Positions 31,682-43,200 of a DNA stretch of 64,000 nucleotides are shown piece by piece. The stretch comes from Phytophthora sp. 'mugwort' (lineage: Eukaryota; Oomycota; Peronosporomycetes; Peronosporales; Peronosporaceae): contig JAUCEF010000008.1 of NCBI GenBank assembly GCA_033558025.1, positions 1,860,001 to 1,924,000 on the forward strand, written 5' to 3'. The position numbers and the translations under genes were made by a program. A model generated the notes under the pieces. That model ran no database searches. It saw only the letters and a program-made list of their open reading frames with translations, and was not told where the DNA came from. The stretch's first letter is position 1. Every line of letters starts with the position of its first letter.

Positions 31682-34600
31682 TCAATGCGAACACGCGTGG
31701 ATTCCGAGGGACGCCGTCAGATCCGTGTGGCGCGGTCCTGGCAGTGCCTTGGTCATGATGTCCGCCAGCATGATAGAAGTCTCGCAGTACTCGAGCTTGA
31801 CTTCGCCGCGCTTGACCTCATCACGGATGTGATGGTACTTGATGTCGATGTGCTTGGCGCGACCATGGTTCACTGGGTTCTTCGTCATCTTGATGCACGA
31901 CTGGTTGTCTTCGAGGATCTTGAGCTCTGGCCCCGATTTGTTCGCTGCCGTCAAAATCTCGCACAACAGGCGATGAATCCACTTGCCTTCTTGGATCGCC
32001 AGACTGAGTGCGATGTACTCCGCCTCACTCGTAGACAGCGAAACACTTGACTGCTTCTTGCTTCCCCAGCTCACTGGTGCACCCATTAGCATGAACGTGT
32101 AGCCGGAAGTCGACTTACGGTCCGCGAGGTCGCCAGCCCAGTCCGCGTCCGAGTACCCGCGAAAGTCGATGTTGTCACCCGGCTTGAAGCAGATCCCATG
32201 TGTCTTGGTGCCTTGCAGGTAGCGAAAGATACGCTTGACCGCAACCCAGTGTTCTTCTTGAGGGTTCTCCATGAAGTGCGACGCATAGCCAACGGCGTAC
32301 GCGATGTCCGGGCGCGTGGCAGTCATCAAGTGCATCAGAGCACCAACAGCTTCGCGAAACGGAGCGTTCACCTTAGTCGCTGCGTCACTTGAAATCAGTC
32401 GAGTGCTTATGTCGACGGGACTCACCACGGCCTTGCACTCGTCCATACCAAAACGCTTGAGAATGTCATCCACATAGCGGCGCTGACACATCGTCACGCT
32501 GCCGTCCGGGCCGTCCACCAATTCGATCCCAAGAACGAACGCGCACTTGCCGCTGTCGGTCATCTCGAAGCGTGTCTTGAGGTCGGTCTTCGTGCGTGAG
32601 ATCAGTTCGGGTGAACTTCCGGTAATCAGCACGTCATCCACGTAGACCAGCACTAGCACGCAGTGACCGTCAACGATCTTGATGTAGAGGCACGGGTCGA
32701 ACGCCGATACTTGAAAGCCGATGGAGCACACGAACTCGTCGAAGGTCTCGTTCCACACGCGCGAAGCTTGCTTGAGACCGTAGATCGCCTTCACCAATTC
32801 CAGGCAGTCGAAGTCACCGTCGAGATCAACACCTTCGGGGACCGCGCAGAACACCAGTTCTTTCATTATCCCGTACAGGAAAGCTGTCACCACGTCGAGT
32901 TGGTCGAGGGGCCAGTCAAAATACTTGGCAATCGCGATGATCATGCGCAGCGTCACGTACTTGACCACGGGCGAGAACGTCTCGGTGTAGTCGATGCCGT
33001 ACTTCTGCTTGAACCCCTTGGCCACGAGGCGCGCCTTGTACTTCTCGATCGATCCGTCCGCTTTGCGCTTGATCTTGAACACCCACTTGGTGCCGATGGC
33101 GCGTTGTCCGTTAGGCAACTTGGCAGCACGAAACACACCACGAAGTCGCATCGACTTTAACTCAGCACGAATCGCCTTGCGCCAGTGCACTTGGTCGGGG
33201 CCGTTCACCGCTTCTTGGAATGTCGTCGGCTCCGATAGATCGCCTGCTTCGACGGCATTGGCACTTGCACGCCAAAAAACTGGTGGAGTCGATTCTTCAT
33301 CTTGGTCTCCAGACTTTTCTTCTTCGTCTGCGTCTGCTCGGTGCGGAGGGGAGGGGAGTAGTTCGGCGCACTTGCTTCTTCCAGTCCAGGTCGATGACGC
33401 ACAGCTCGCGGTTTTCTGGCAGCTTCATCTTCGTCACTCGGGCGGCTCTTGCGCTTCCCTGCCTGTGTGTACTCCGTCTGGCGGAAACCATCATTGTCGA
33501 TGTCGAGCGAGTCGAAGTCCAGGTCGTCGACATCTTCATCAGAAATCGACGGTGAAAATCCAAAGGTTGATTCATCGAAGTTGACATCGCGACTGATAAC
33601 CACCTGCCCCGCCTCGATGTCATAAAGTCGATACGCCTTGGACACTTCTTCGTAACCCAGGAACAGTCCAGCGCGAGCCTTGGGATCCCACTTGAGCCGC
33701 TTCTCCTTCGGAGTCAGAATGTACGTCCGACAGCCGAACACACGCATGTGCTTCACACTCGGCTTGGAGTTGTAAACGATCTCGAACGGAGTCTTGTGCT
33801 CGATCTTGGGTGACGGCAGACGATTCTTCACGTAGATGGCAGTCATGGCCGCCTCAGCCCAGAAACACTTGTCCAGCTTAGCGTGGTGCAGCATGCTGCG
33901 GCCGATCGTGACGATAGTTCGGATAGCTCGCTCTGCCGTGCCGTTGGTCTGGTGCGCGTACGGAACCGTGGTTTGCTGCTCGATGCCTTCGTCTTCGTAA
34001 AAATCCTTGAGCGAGTTGGTCGCAAATTCACGAGCTCCGTCGTGCCGCACAAACTTGACCTTCTTGCCGAACTGCTTCTGCACCTTCATGATGTACGTCT
34101 TGATGCAGTCTTCGCTCTCCGACTTGGCACGCAGGCAGAAACCCTTCATGCATCCACTGGCTTCGTCCACGATCAGTAGCAGGTACTTGCTGCCGCCAAG
34201 CGAGTTTTCCTCCATGGGTCCGCAGATGTCGAAGCGGAGCAGCTCAAATGTGTCGTAGCGACGCTTGTCACGGTTGCTTGGGAATGGTTTTTGGACCATT
34301 TTACCTTGCTGGCAACCACGACACAGACTTGGTCCGCTCGACTTGAAAGGTGCCTTCGCGTCCTTGATCATGTGGTTGTCGACCATCTTGCGAAGCACCT
34401 CAACCGGAGCGTGACCCATGCGCGCGTGCAGGTCGACAGTCTTGCCACTCGTCGCCGCATTCGCCGATCGCTGAGGCGTCTGAAGCCAGTAGAGTCCATC
34501 CATGAGGTTTGCCGTCGCCACCACTTGCTTGGAGCCTTTGTGCGCAATCTGCATCTTGGTGCCGTCGAACACCACTTGAAACTTGTCACTTTTGTTGATC

Positions 34601-35724
34601 TGCGGTACCGAAAGCAGATTCTTGCTCATGCTTGGCACGTACAGCGCGTTCTTGATCTCGATCTCGCGCTCGTCGCCATTGGGCAGAACCACTTGTTCCA
34701 CGATGGTCCCCACACCCATGATGGCCGCCTTGTTGCCGTCGGCCACCGAAAGTTCGCCTTCGTTCCGCTCAATCAAATGGACGAACTTGGTCTTGTCGTT
34801 GCAGATGTGGTGCGTTGCGCCGCTGTCGACCGCCCACATCCCGGACACATTCTTGCCCGTCGAAACTCCACATTCCAGTGAAACCGCGAACGCTACTCGA
34901 TCGTAGTCGTAGTCGTAGCCGTTGCTGTCGTTTCTCCACTGGATGTTGTTGGCCCCGCGTCCACGGCCGTTGCCGCCGCGTCTCGGCCCTCGGTTCTCGT
35001 CCTTCTGCTTGGTCCAGCACTTGTCAATCGTGTGCCCCACTTTTCCGCAGTACGTACACTGGCGAGACTCTCGGTCGGTGTTGAACGCCTTGGCCGCGTT
35101 CTCCGTCTTCACCGTCGCCGTCTTCTCGCCTTGTCTCTTGATGTGCTCATTCGTGAGCACCTTCACGACGTCTTGCGACCGCAGTTCAGCGCTGCTCATC
35201 TCCAAGTTCAGCACGACGTTCTCGTAGCTCTTGGGGAGGCTGCGCAACAAGCAGATCGCCACGTCCTCGTCCTCCATCTTGGCACCGATGCTGCTGAGCT
35301 TGGCGCTGATGTTGAGGACCTCGTTGCAATGATGCAACACATTGCCGCCTTCCGACATCTCCATGCTGAAGAGTTGGCGCTTCAGGTAGATGCGTCCAGC
35401 CTTCTGCGAACCACCGTACAGCGTCTTCAGGCGCGACCAGGCAACCCACGCTTCCTCGCAGTCGTCGACCACATGGTGGTAGTCCGCGTCCATGTGGAGC
35501 AGCATCAGTCCGAAAGCGATGTTGCTCAACTTGACGTAGTCGTCCTTGGCCCGCGAGTCCGTGTAGCTTGGCGTCGTCTCACGGTTCACGACATGCCACG
35601 TCGACTTGGTCAGGAACACGCCACGCATGTAGCGGTTCCACGTCGCGTAGTTGTCCCCGTTGAACTTGTCAATGGAGACCTTGGTCGAGGCGTCTTGGGC
35701 AGAGGACATGGTGCTTGGGCTCAT
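31682..35724 (-). pseudogene. gag-pol (A/B type), complete but frameshifted in the integrase-RT linker
   Basis: Full gag-pol in two frames. 33205-35724 encodes Gag, CCHC knuckle, protease, GAG-pre-integrase and integrase; 31682-33208 encodes the reverse transcriptase (YVDDVLITG) and RNase H ([19 protein letters not shown]). A 5-bp tandem duplication in a GGAGG-type run at about 33345-33359 shifts the frame in the acidic linker. All catalytic motifs survive on either side. His replaces Arg in YASHFMEN. Closest to family A in gag and to the tandem A units in pol. Confidence 0.9.
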
Positions 35725-35728
35725 AACC

Positions 35729-36067
35729 TGATGAAAGGTATGGATCTTGGACACGAAGCTTGTACGAAGCGGAGGGAGGGACGTCGCAGACGGCGGGACC
35801 GGAGCGAAGGCACTTGAGGGGTAGAATGAAGATTCGAAAGTGATTGAATTGTTGGAGCTTACACCCTACTGTTATAGACACGCGACCCTGCGTCCTATCA
35901 CCTAGTGCATCTAATCAACCATCACTCACCGGTGTTCGTCCAATCATCCTACTCGTCTAATCATCGGTGGCGTAAACAACGTACCGTAAACATCGCGGGA
36001 TCGTGTTGGACCGGTTCGGGTTAACCGGTTACTGGTACACAGTACCAAAACCCGGCAACCCTCAATA
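35729..36067 (-). repeat. Mosaic LTR (A U5 and middle, B U3 start), 5' LTR
   Basis: 339 bp. Same A/B breakpoint as 31336-31674. ACGCG follows at 36068. Confidence 0.88.
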
Positions 36068-36072
36068 ACGCG

Positions 36073-37372
36073 CGTGCAAATCGACCGTCCTTCCACTTGT
36101 CGCCGCATTTGCCGATCGCTGAGGTGTGCGAAGCCAGTAGAGTCCGTCCACGAGATCCGCCGTCGCCACCACTTGATTCGAGTCCTTGCGCGAAACGTGC
36201 ATCTCAGTGCCGTCAAATACCACTTGGAACTTGCCATGCTTGTTTATCTGCGGCACTGAAAGCAGATTCTTGCTCATATTTGGCACGTAAAGCGCGTTCT
36301 TGATCTCGATCTCGCGCTCGTCGCCGTTAGGCAGGACCACTCTTTCCACGATGGTCCCCACACCCTTGATGGCAGCCTTGTTGCCATCGGCCACCGAAAG
36401 TTCGCCTTCACTTCGCTCGATTAAATTGGCGAACTTGGACTTGTCGTTGCAAATATGGTGCGTGGCACCGCTGTCGACCGCCCACATCCCGGACACATTC
36501 TTGTCCGTCGAAACTCCACATTCCAGGGAAACCGCGAACGCCACTCGATCGTAGTCGTTGTCGTAGCCGTCGCTGTCGTTTCTCCACTGGATGTTGTTGG
36601 CCCCGCGTCCACGGCCGTTGCCGCCGCGTCTTGGCCCTCTGTTCTCGTCCTTCTGCTTGGTCCAGCACTTGTCAATGACATGCCCCAATTTTCCGCAGTA
36701 CGTGCATTGGCGAGGCTCACGGTCGGTGTTGAACGCCTTGGCCGCGTTCTCAGTCTTCACCGTCGCCGTCTTCTCGCCTTGTCGCTTGATGTGCTCGTTC
36801 GTGAGCACCTTCACAACGTCTTGTGACCGCAGTTCAGCGCTGCTCATCTCCAAGTTCAGCACGACGTTCTCGTAGCTCTTGGGGAGGCTGCGCAACAAGC
36901 AGATCGCCACGTCCTCGTCCTCCATCTTGGCACCGATGCTGCTGAGCTTGGCGCTGATGTTGAGGACCTCGTTGCAATGATGCAACACATTGCCGCCTTC
37001 CGACATCTCCATGCTGAAGAGTTGGCGCTTCAGGTAGATGCGACCAGCCTTCTGCGATCCACCGTACAGCGTCTTCAAGCGCGTCCACGCGATCCAGGCT
37101 TCCTCGCAGTCATCGACCACATGATGGTAGTCGGCGTCCATGTGAAGCAACATCAGTCCGAAAGCGATGTTGCTCGACTTGACATACTCGTCCTTGGCCC
37201 GGGAGTCCGTAAAGGATGGAGACGTTTCCCGATTCACCACATGCCACGTCGACTTGGTCAGGAACACGCCACGCATGTAGCGGTTCCACGTCGCGTAGTT
37301 GTCTCCGTTGAACTTGTCGATGGAGACCTTGGTCGAGACGTCTTGGGCAGAGGACATGGTGCTTGGGCTCAT
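36073..37372 (-). pseudogene. gag and protease half of the split A/B gag-pol
   Basis: The first half of the gag-pol continued at 28527-31267. It starts at the primer-site ATG (complement of 37370-37372) and encodes Gag (family [11 protein letters not shown] start), the CCHC knuckle, protease (AVDSGATHH) and the start of GAG-pre-integrase up to VDLHAR, where the nested element lies. The frame is open throughout. The gag stretch around 36830-37030 reads like family A (HHCNEV), so it is another mosaic. Confidence 0.88.
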
Positions 37373-37376
37373 AACC

Positions 37377-37717
37377 TGATAAAGGTGTTGAGGTCTTGAA
37401 GCGAGGCTTGGGTTGAGCGGAGGGAGTTCTGCACTTGGGTGCGGGGACCGGAGTGAAGACCACTTGAGCTGAAGAAGGAAGATTCGAAAGTGATTGAATT
37501 GTTGGAGCTTACACCCTACTGTTATAGACACGCGACCCTGCGTCCTATCACCTAGTGCATCTAATCAACCATCACTCACCGGTGTTCGTCCAATCATCCT
37601 ACTCGTCTAATCATCGGTGGCGTAAACAACTTACCGTAAACATCGCGGGATCGTGTTGGACCGGTTCGGGTTAACCGGTTACTGGTACACAGTACCAAAA
37701 CCCGGCAACCCTCAATA
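37377..37717 (-). repeat. Mosaic LTR (B-A-B), 5' LTR of 28179-37717
   Basis: 341 bp, same mosaic as 28179-28519. Followed by GACAC 37718-37722. Confidence 0.88.
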
Positions 37718-38489
37718 GACACTTGGCGATCCAATGTCCGTGCTCGCCACAGTAGTGACAGGCACTAGTCTTCTGCGCCTGCCGACCCTTGCGCTTGTTG
37801 TCGCTTGTCATGAACGCTTGACCTTGACCGTGCGCGGTGCCGTCCGTACGGCCACCTTGTTCCTTGCGCTTCATGTCCTCATGCAGCAGCCGAGACGTCA
37901 CGAGTTCCCACGACAGTGAGTCGGCTCTCGACTCCAACGCCGTGATCAGGAACTGGTACGACTCGCTCAGACTTCCCAAAAGCGTGATCACCAAGTCGTC
38001 CTCGCTGACCGGAGCGCCCACTGCGTCGAGCTGCTCCGCCAGCGTCTTGATCTTGTTGATGTGCTCCAGCACATCATCACCTTCGTCCATCATCGTCGTG
38101 AAGAAACGCCGACGAAGAAAGAGCTTGTTGGCCAAACTCTTCTTCTCGAAGTGTCCTTCCAGTCTTGACCATGCATCATGCGCGCCACTCGCCGAGCGAA
38201 CCAGCGGCAGCTGCGAATCCTCCATCGCGAGACAGATCATCGCCAGCGCCTTGCGCGACTTCTTCCGAAAGAGCGCTTGATCCGCCGCAGTCTGGCAGTG
38301 CTCCAGCTTCACTTCCCCACTCGTCACTTCCCACAGTTCGCGCTCCTCGAGCACCATCTGCATCTTGAACTTCCACGTGTGGAAGTTAGTTCCGTCGAAC
38401 TTGTTGATGCGGGCGGTCGTAGTCGAAGTGGCTTCCATGGCGAAGGCGTAGTCGGGGTCTTGGTCAGGGAAGACGGGGCTTGGGCTCAT
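37718..38489 (-). pseudogene. gag half of the split family D gag-pol
   Basis: Encodes D-type Gag from the primer-site ATG (complement of 38487-38489): MSPSP start, INKFDGTNFHTWKFKMQ, the conserved WSRLEGHFEKKSLANKLF stretch, and the CCHC knuckle to WIAKC, where the nested element interrupts. The frame is intact and continues at 24818-28178. Unlike the D copy at 51319, it has Glu for Asp (FAMEATS) and one extra Thr near residue 25. Confidence 0.88.
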
Positions 38490-38493
38490 AACC

Positions 38494-38847
38494 AAAAGGC
38501 TTGGTCACTTGATGGCAAAATGCAAAGTGATTGATTTAGGTCCTTAGTTCGCAAACTCCTTGCTACCTCTAAGCCTACAGTTCTACCTACTGGGTACACT
38601 CTACTGGATTCTCTACTGGATACTGAGTTACTTCAGCCAATCAGGGAGTGCCACGTAGAGCCCATCATGTACCCACAATCTTGTACCCACCCATGGCGTA
38701 ATCGTCCGTGGCGTAAACACCGTCCCATAAACACCGTGACGTAATCTTCGTCTCGTAATCACATGATGATTGCGATGCCACTGAGTGAAGGTCATACCGG
38801 TATCCTACCGGTATACAGCAGCTGGTCGAGACGTCTCCTTGACAACA
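38494..38847 (-). repeat. LTR, family D (5' LTR of 24507-38847)
   Basis: 354 bp. It abuts family E gag at 38848 instead of the family B gag found beyond the other LTR. Confidence 0.92.
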
Positions 38848-39983
38848 ACAAGCTCTTTCTTCGTCGGCGTTTCTTCACGCTCATGATGGAGGAAGGTGAT
38901 GATGTGCTTCAACACATCAACAAGCTCAAGACTCTGGCGGAACAGCTCGACGCGGTCGGCGCTCCGGTCAGCGAGGACGACTTGGTGATCACGCTTCTCG
39001 GGAGCCTGAGCGAGTCATACCAGTTCCTCATTACGGCGTTGGAGTCAAGATCCGACACGCTGACGTAGGAGCTGGTGACGTCTCGGCTGCTCCATGAAGA
39101 CATGAAGCGCAAGGAGCAGGGTGGCGATGGAGATGGCGCCGCGCCTGGCCAGGCGTTCATGATGAGGGACAACAAGCATAAGGGCCGACCGTCGAAGAAG
39201 AACGGTGCGTGCCACAACTGCGGCAAGCATGGACATTGGATCGCGGAGTGTCCCTCGCGGATCCATGACAACACGGAACGGCAGCGCTCGCAGCGTGCCA
39301 ACGTCGCGCGTGAGGACGACTCCGGCGACTATCTCTTCTTCGTCGACGGCGATGGCGATGCGGCCATGGCAGCGTCGGCGAGTGGCACATGGCTGGTCGA
39401 CTCGGGTGCGACGCAGCACATGGCGCACTCCAAGAAGTTCATGAGAAACTACAAGGCCTTCACTCCGGTCGACGTGCGTCTCGCAGACGACGGTGTGGTT
39501 CAAGCGATCGGCAGCGGCGACATTGTGATGGAGATGAAGACGCCTCGTGGCATCAAGAAGGGTGTGCTCACGAACGTGTGGCACATTCCCAAGCTAACGC
39601 GCAACCTCTTCTCGATCGGGCGCTTCACCAAGGACGTCGGATCAGTGACCTTCGACAGCGACGGATGCTTCATCGCACTGAAGGGGATGAAGTGCACGAT
39701 AGGTGCGCGTGACGGCAAGCTGTTCAAGCTGTGCATGACGCCCGTGCGCCTGGACGAAGCAAATTCGGTGAGTCCGAACGGGAGTCAAGGGGACACCAAG
39801 TCGTACCTCTGGCACCTTCGACTAGGCCACATCGGTCACGCTGGGCTCGACGCCATCGTCAAGAAGAAGCTCAGCGTCGGCATTGACCTCGGGTCCGCGA
39901 GCAAGTGGGAGACGTGCGACGGATGCGCGCTCGGCAAGCAGACGCGATTGAGTTTCGAATCGACATCGCCCAAGCGTGCCAAT
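38848..39983 (+). pseudogene. gag-protease fragment (family E) with a nonsense codon
   Basis: Encodes the second half of E-type Gag (KLFLRRRFFTLMMEEGDD), the CCHC knuckle (CHNCGKHGHWIAEC), protease (VDSGATQHM) and GAG-pre-integrase (HLRLGHIGH, CDGCALGKQ). TGG is changed to TAG at 39066-39068 (SDTLTWELV in other copies). The 5' part of gag is missing at the D LTR junction. It continues at 44706 after the nested E element. Confidence 0.88.
39979..39983. repeat. Target-site duplication CCAAT (partner 44701-44705)
   Basis: CCAAT flanks both ends of 39984-44700. Joining the flanks restores the KRANELLEVVHS codons of the host. It confirms that E LTRs end in TTTT. Confidence 0.95.
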
Positions 39984-40296
39984 AAAAGGCTTGGTCACTT
40001 GATGGCAAAATGCAAAGTGATTGATTTAGGTCCTTAGTTCGCAAACTCCTTGCTACCTCTAAGCCTACAGTTCTACCTACTGGGTACACTCTACTGGATT
40101 CTCTACTGGATACTGAGTTACTTCAGCCAATCGCAGAGCGCCACGTCGATGCCCATCTTGTACCCACAATCTTGTACCCACGTGCATCGTAATCATCGTC
40201 CCGTAATCGCCGGAGTGATTGAGGTGCCACTGAGTGAAGGTCATACCGGTATCCTACCGGTATACAGCAGCTGCTCGAGGCGTCTCCTTGACAACA
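39984..40296 (-). repeat. LTR, family E (3' LTR)
   Basis: 313 bp, element strand TGTTGTCAAGG...AAGCCTTTT. Shorter than D LTRs because the GTAATC/GTAAAC repeat stretch has fewer units. Confidence 0.92.
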
Positions 40297-43200
40297 CTCC
40301 CACTCGACTCGATAGCCTTCGGTGCTTCGATGCCGAGCTTGCTCCGGAGACAGTCGAACTGCGCCGCTGAAATGGGCTTGGTCATCAGGTCCGCCAGCAT
40401 GTCTTGCGTCGGACAGTACTCGAGCACCACTTCTCCGTCCTCGACCTTCTCGCGCACGAAGTGGTAGCGAATGTCGATATGCTTGGTACGCTTGTGAAAC
40501 TCGGGATTCTTGGCAAGCGCGATGGATCCTTGGTTGTCTTCGTAGATCTTGATCGCCTTGCCCTCTGTGGTTTCGCCTATCTCGCACAGAAACGCCTTGA
40601 GCCACACAGCCTCCTGTGTTGCCTCCGATAGCGCCATGTACTCGGCTTCCGTCGACGATAGTGCCACCGTCCTCTGCTTCTTGCTGCGCCAGCTCACGCA
40701 TCCACCGCTCATTATGAACGCGTATCCGCTCGTGCTGCGGCGCGACTCCACATCACCCGCCCAGTCCGCATCCGAGTAGCCGCAGACGCCGTCTTGGTCC
40801 TTGGTGCGAAACTCGATGCCGTACGTCGCCGTGCCTTGGATGTAGCGGAGGACACGCTTGAGTGCTTGCCAGTGCGTGGGGCATGGGTCTGCAGCGAACT
40901 GACTCAGTGTGCCCACTGCCGCAGCCAGATCCGGTCGGGTGCCCACCATCAAGTACATGAGGCAGCCCACGGCGTTCCGGTAAGGCACGCCTGCCATGGT
41001 GTCATCATGCTTGCACCCGCCGTCGCACATAGCCTTGGTCAGCTTGAGTCCGGGATCCTGCGGCGTTTTCACGGGCTTGCTGTTCTCCATGCTGAACTTG
41101 CTCAGGATGCTCCGCGCGAACTTGGTCTGCCGCATCGTCACCTCACCAGCCTTGATGTCTTGCTTGATCTCCATTCCGAGAAAGTAGCTCAGCTCGCCTA
41201 GGTCCGTCATCTCGAACCGCTTGCTTAGTGCGCTCTTGGTCGCCTTGAGCATGTCGTCATCACTGCTCGCAATCACCAGGTCGTCCACGTACAGCACCAC
41301 GAGCACCATGCTGTCGCCGTTGCGCTTGACGTAGACGCAGTGGTCGGTCTCGCACTTGTCGAAGTCCAGCTTGAGCATGAAGTCGTCGATGGTGTGGTTC
41401 CACATGCGCGGCGACTGCTTGAGACCGTAGAGCGCGCGCTTGAGCTTGCACACATGATCCGGGCGTCCTTCGCTTATGTATCCGTCGGGCTGCTGCATGT
41501 AGATGTCTTCATCCAGGACGCCGTTAAGAAAGGCTGTCTTAACGTCCATCTGGTGCAGCTTGAGCCCGTACTTGGCAGCCATCGCTAGCACGATTCGGAT
41601 GGACGTGAACTTGGCCACGGGCGCGAAGGTCTCGTCGTAGTCGATGCCGTGCTTCTGCGAAAAACCCTTAGCCACCAGGCGCGCCTTGTATGTTCGATCT
41701 CGCCGGCTTGGTTCTCCTTCACGCGAAAGATCCATCGACAGCCGATGGCCTTGCGTCCCTTGGGCAGCGGTACCACGTCCCATGTGTCGTTCTTGCGCAG
41801 CGAGTCGTACTCCGAGTCGCAAGCCTCCTTCCATTTGCGTGCGTCGTTGGATTCCATCGCCGACTTGAACGTGGTCGGCATTTCTCCCACTGAATCCACG
41901 ACGTACGCCGCCTCGAAGCTCTTGTCGTTGTCTCGAGCCATGGCAGACATCTCATCCAGGCCTTGGCGTCGATTCTCTGACGCGTATCGCTTGGCACTCG
42001 GGGTCTCCACCGCTTCCTCCAGCGACTGTGTCCGCGGGTGTCTCTTGCTGCCGGGCAAGAATTCATCATCCCGCGCAGTCTCTTCATCTTCGTCGTCCGA
42101 TGCCGACTGTTCATCTTTGTCCGTGGTGCCTTCTTCCGCATCTTGAATGTCCACCAGCGCCTCCTTGGGTTTGTAGTCGCGTCTTCCACCGTCGAAGACG
42201 TCTTCCATGAACTGTGCATCGCGGCTCACCAGCACGCGACCACTCTCGATCTCCTCGAACCGATACGCTTTCTCGTGGTCCGAGTACCCCAGGAACCTGC
42301 ATCGCACCGATCGCGCATCCAGCTTGGTTCGCTTCTCTTTCGCCACATGCACGTAGGCGTGGCAACCGAAGACTTTGAGGTTGGCCAGCAATGGTTTCTT
42401 GGCAGTCCACAGCTCGTACAGAGACTTATCGTTGTCAAGCGCATGTGTCGGACAGCGGTTGCGCAGGAACATAGCCGTCATGACTGCTTCGCCCCAGTAT
42501 GCCTTGGACAGACTCGCGTGCTCCAGCATGCACCGCGCGCATTCAACTAGCGTCCGGTTCATGCGCTCCGCGATTCCGTTGAGCTGCGGCGTGTATGGCG
42601 GCGTGAACTTCTGCACGATGCCGCGCTTGCTGCAAAACTTGGCCATTTTGTCGGATTTGTACTCACCACCGTTGTCACTGCGAAGCTCCTTGACGCGCTT
42701 GCCGGTCTGTGTCTCCGCAAACGCCACAAAGTGCGCGAACTTGTCGGCCACCTCCCACTTGTTCTTTACCAGGTACACCACGCAGTAGCGCGACTTGTCG
42801 TCGATAAAGGTGACGAAGTAGCGCTTGCCGCCAAACGTCGGCGTGCGCATGGGCCCGCATACGTCACTGTGCACTACCTCCAGTAGTTCATTGGCACGCT
42901 TGGGCGATGTCGATTCGAAACTCAATCGCGTCTGCTTGCCGAGCGCGCATCCGTCGCACGTCTCCCACTTGCTCGCGGACCCGAGGTCAATGCCGACGCT
43001 GAGCTTCTTCTTGACGATGGCGTCGAGCCCAGCGTGACCGATGTGGCCTAGTCGAAGGTGCCAGAGGTACGACTTGGTGTCCCCTTGGCTCCCGTTCGGA
43101 CTCGCCGAATTCGCTTCGTCCAGGCGCACGGGCGTCATGCACAGCTTGAACAGCTTGCCGTCACGCGCACCTATCGTGCACTTCATCCCCTTCAGCGCGA

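Larger units (their letters stand above)
31268..36067 (-). mobile_element. A/B-type copia element with an extra 68-bp LTR end, nested inside 28179-37717
   Basis: 3' side: 68 bp of LTR end (31268-31335), then a complete 339-bp LTR (31336-31674). Internal region 31675-35728. 5' LTR 35729-36067 (339 bp). The ACGCG duplication flanks the whole block. It is best explained as a related element that inserted into the LTR at GGCGG (31331-31335), followed by recombination that removed the redundant copy. Confidence 0.88.
28179..37717 (-). mobile_element. Full-length A/B-type copia element with mosaic B-A-B LTRs, itself split by 31268-36067
   Basis: LTRs 28179-28519 and 37377-37717 (341 bp each). The internal region is 28520-31267 plus 36073-37376. 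The GACAC duplication in the D host is perfect. The LTRs differ near 28432 (G versus T at about 37631). It is split by the next element with an ACGCG duplication. Confidence 0.92.
24507..38847 (-). mobile_element. Family D copia element, structurally full length, split by a nested element
   Basis: LTRs 24507-24860 and 38494-38847 (354 bp each) differ at two places I can see (24564 C versus G; the ACAGGATG/ACATGATG site). The internal region is 24861-28178 plus 37723-38493, split by 28179-37717 with a perfect GACAC duplication. The outer flanks do not match: family B gag on the left, family E gag on the right. The element therefore probably joins two different insertions. Confidence 0.88.
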
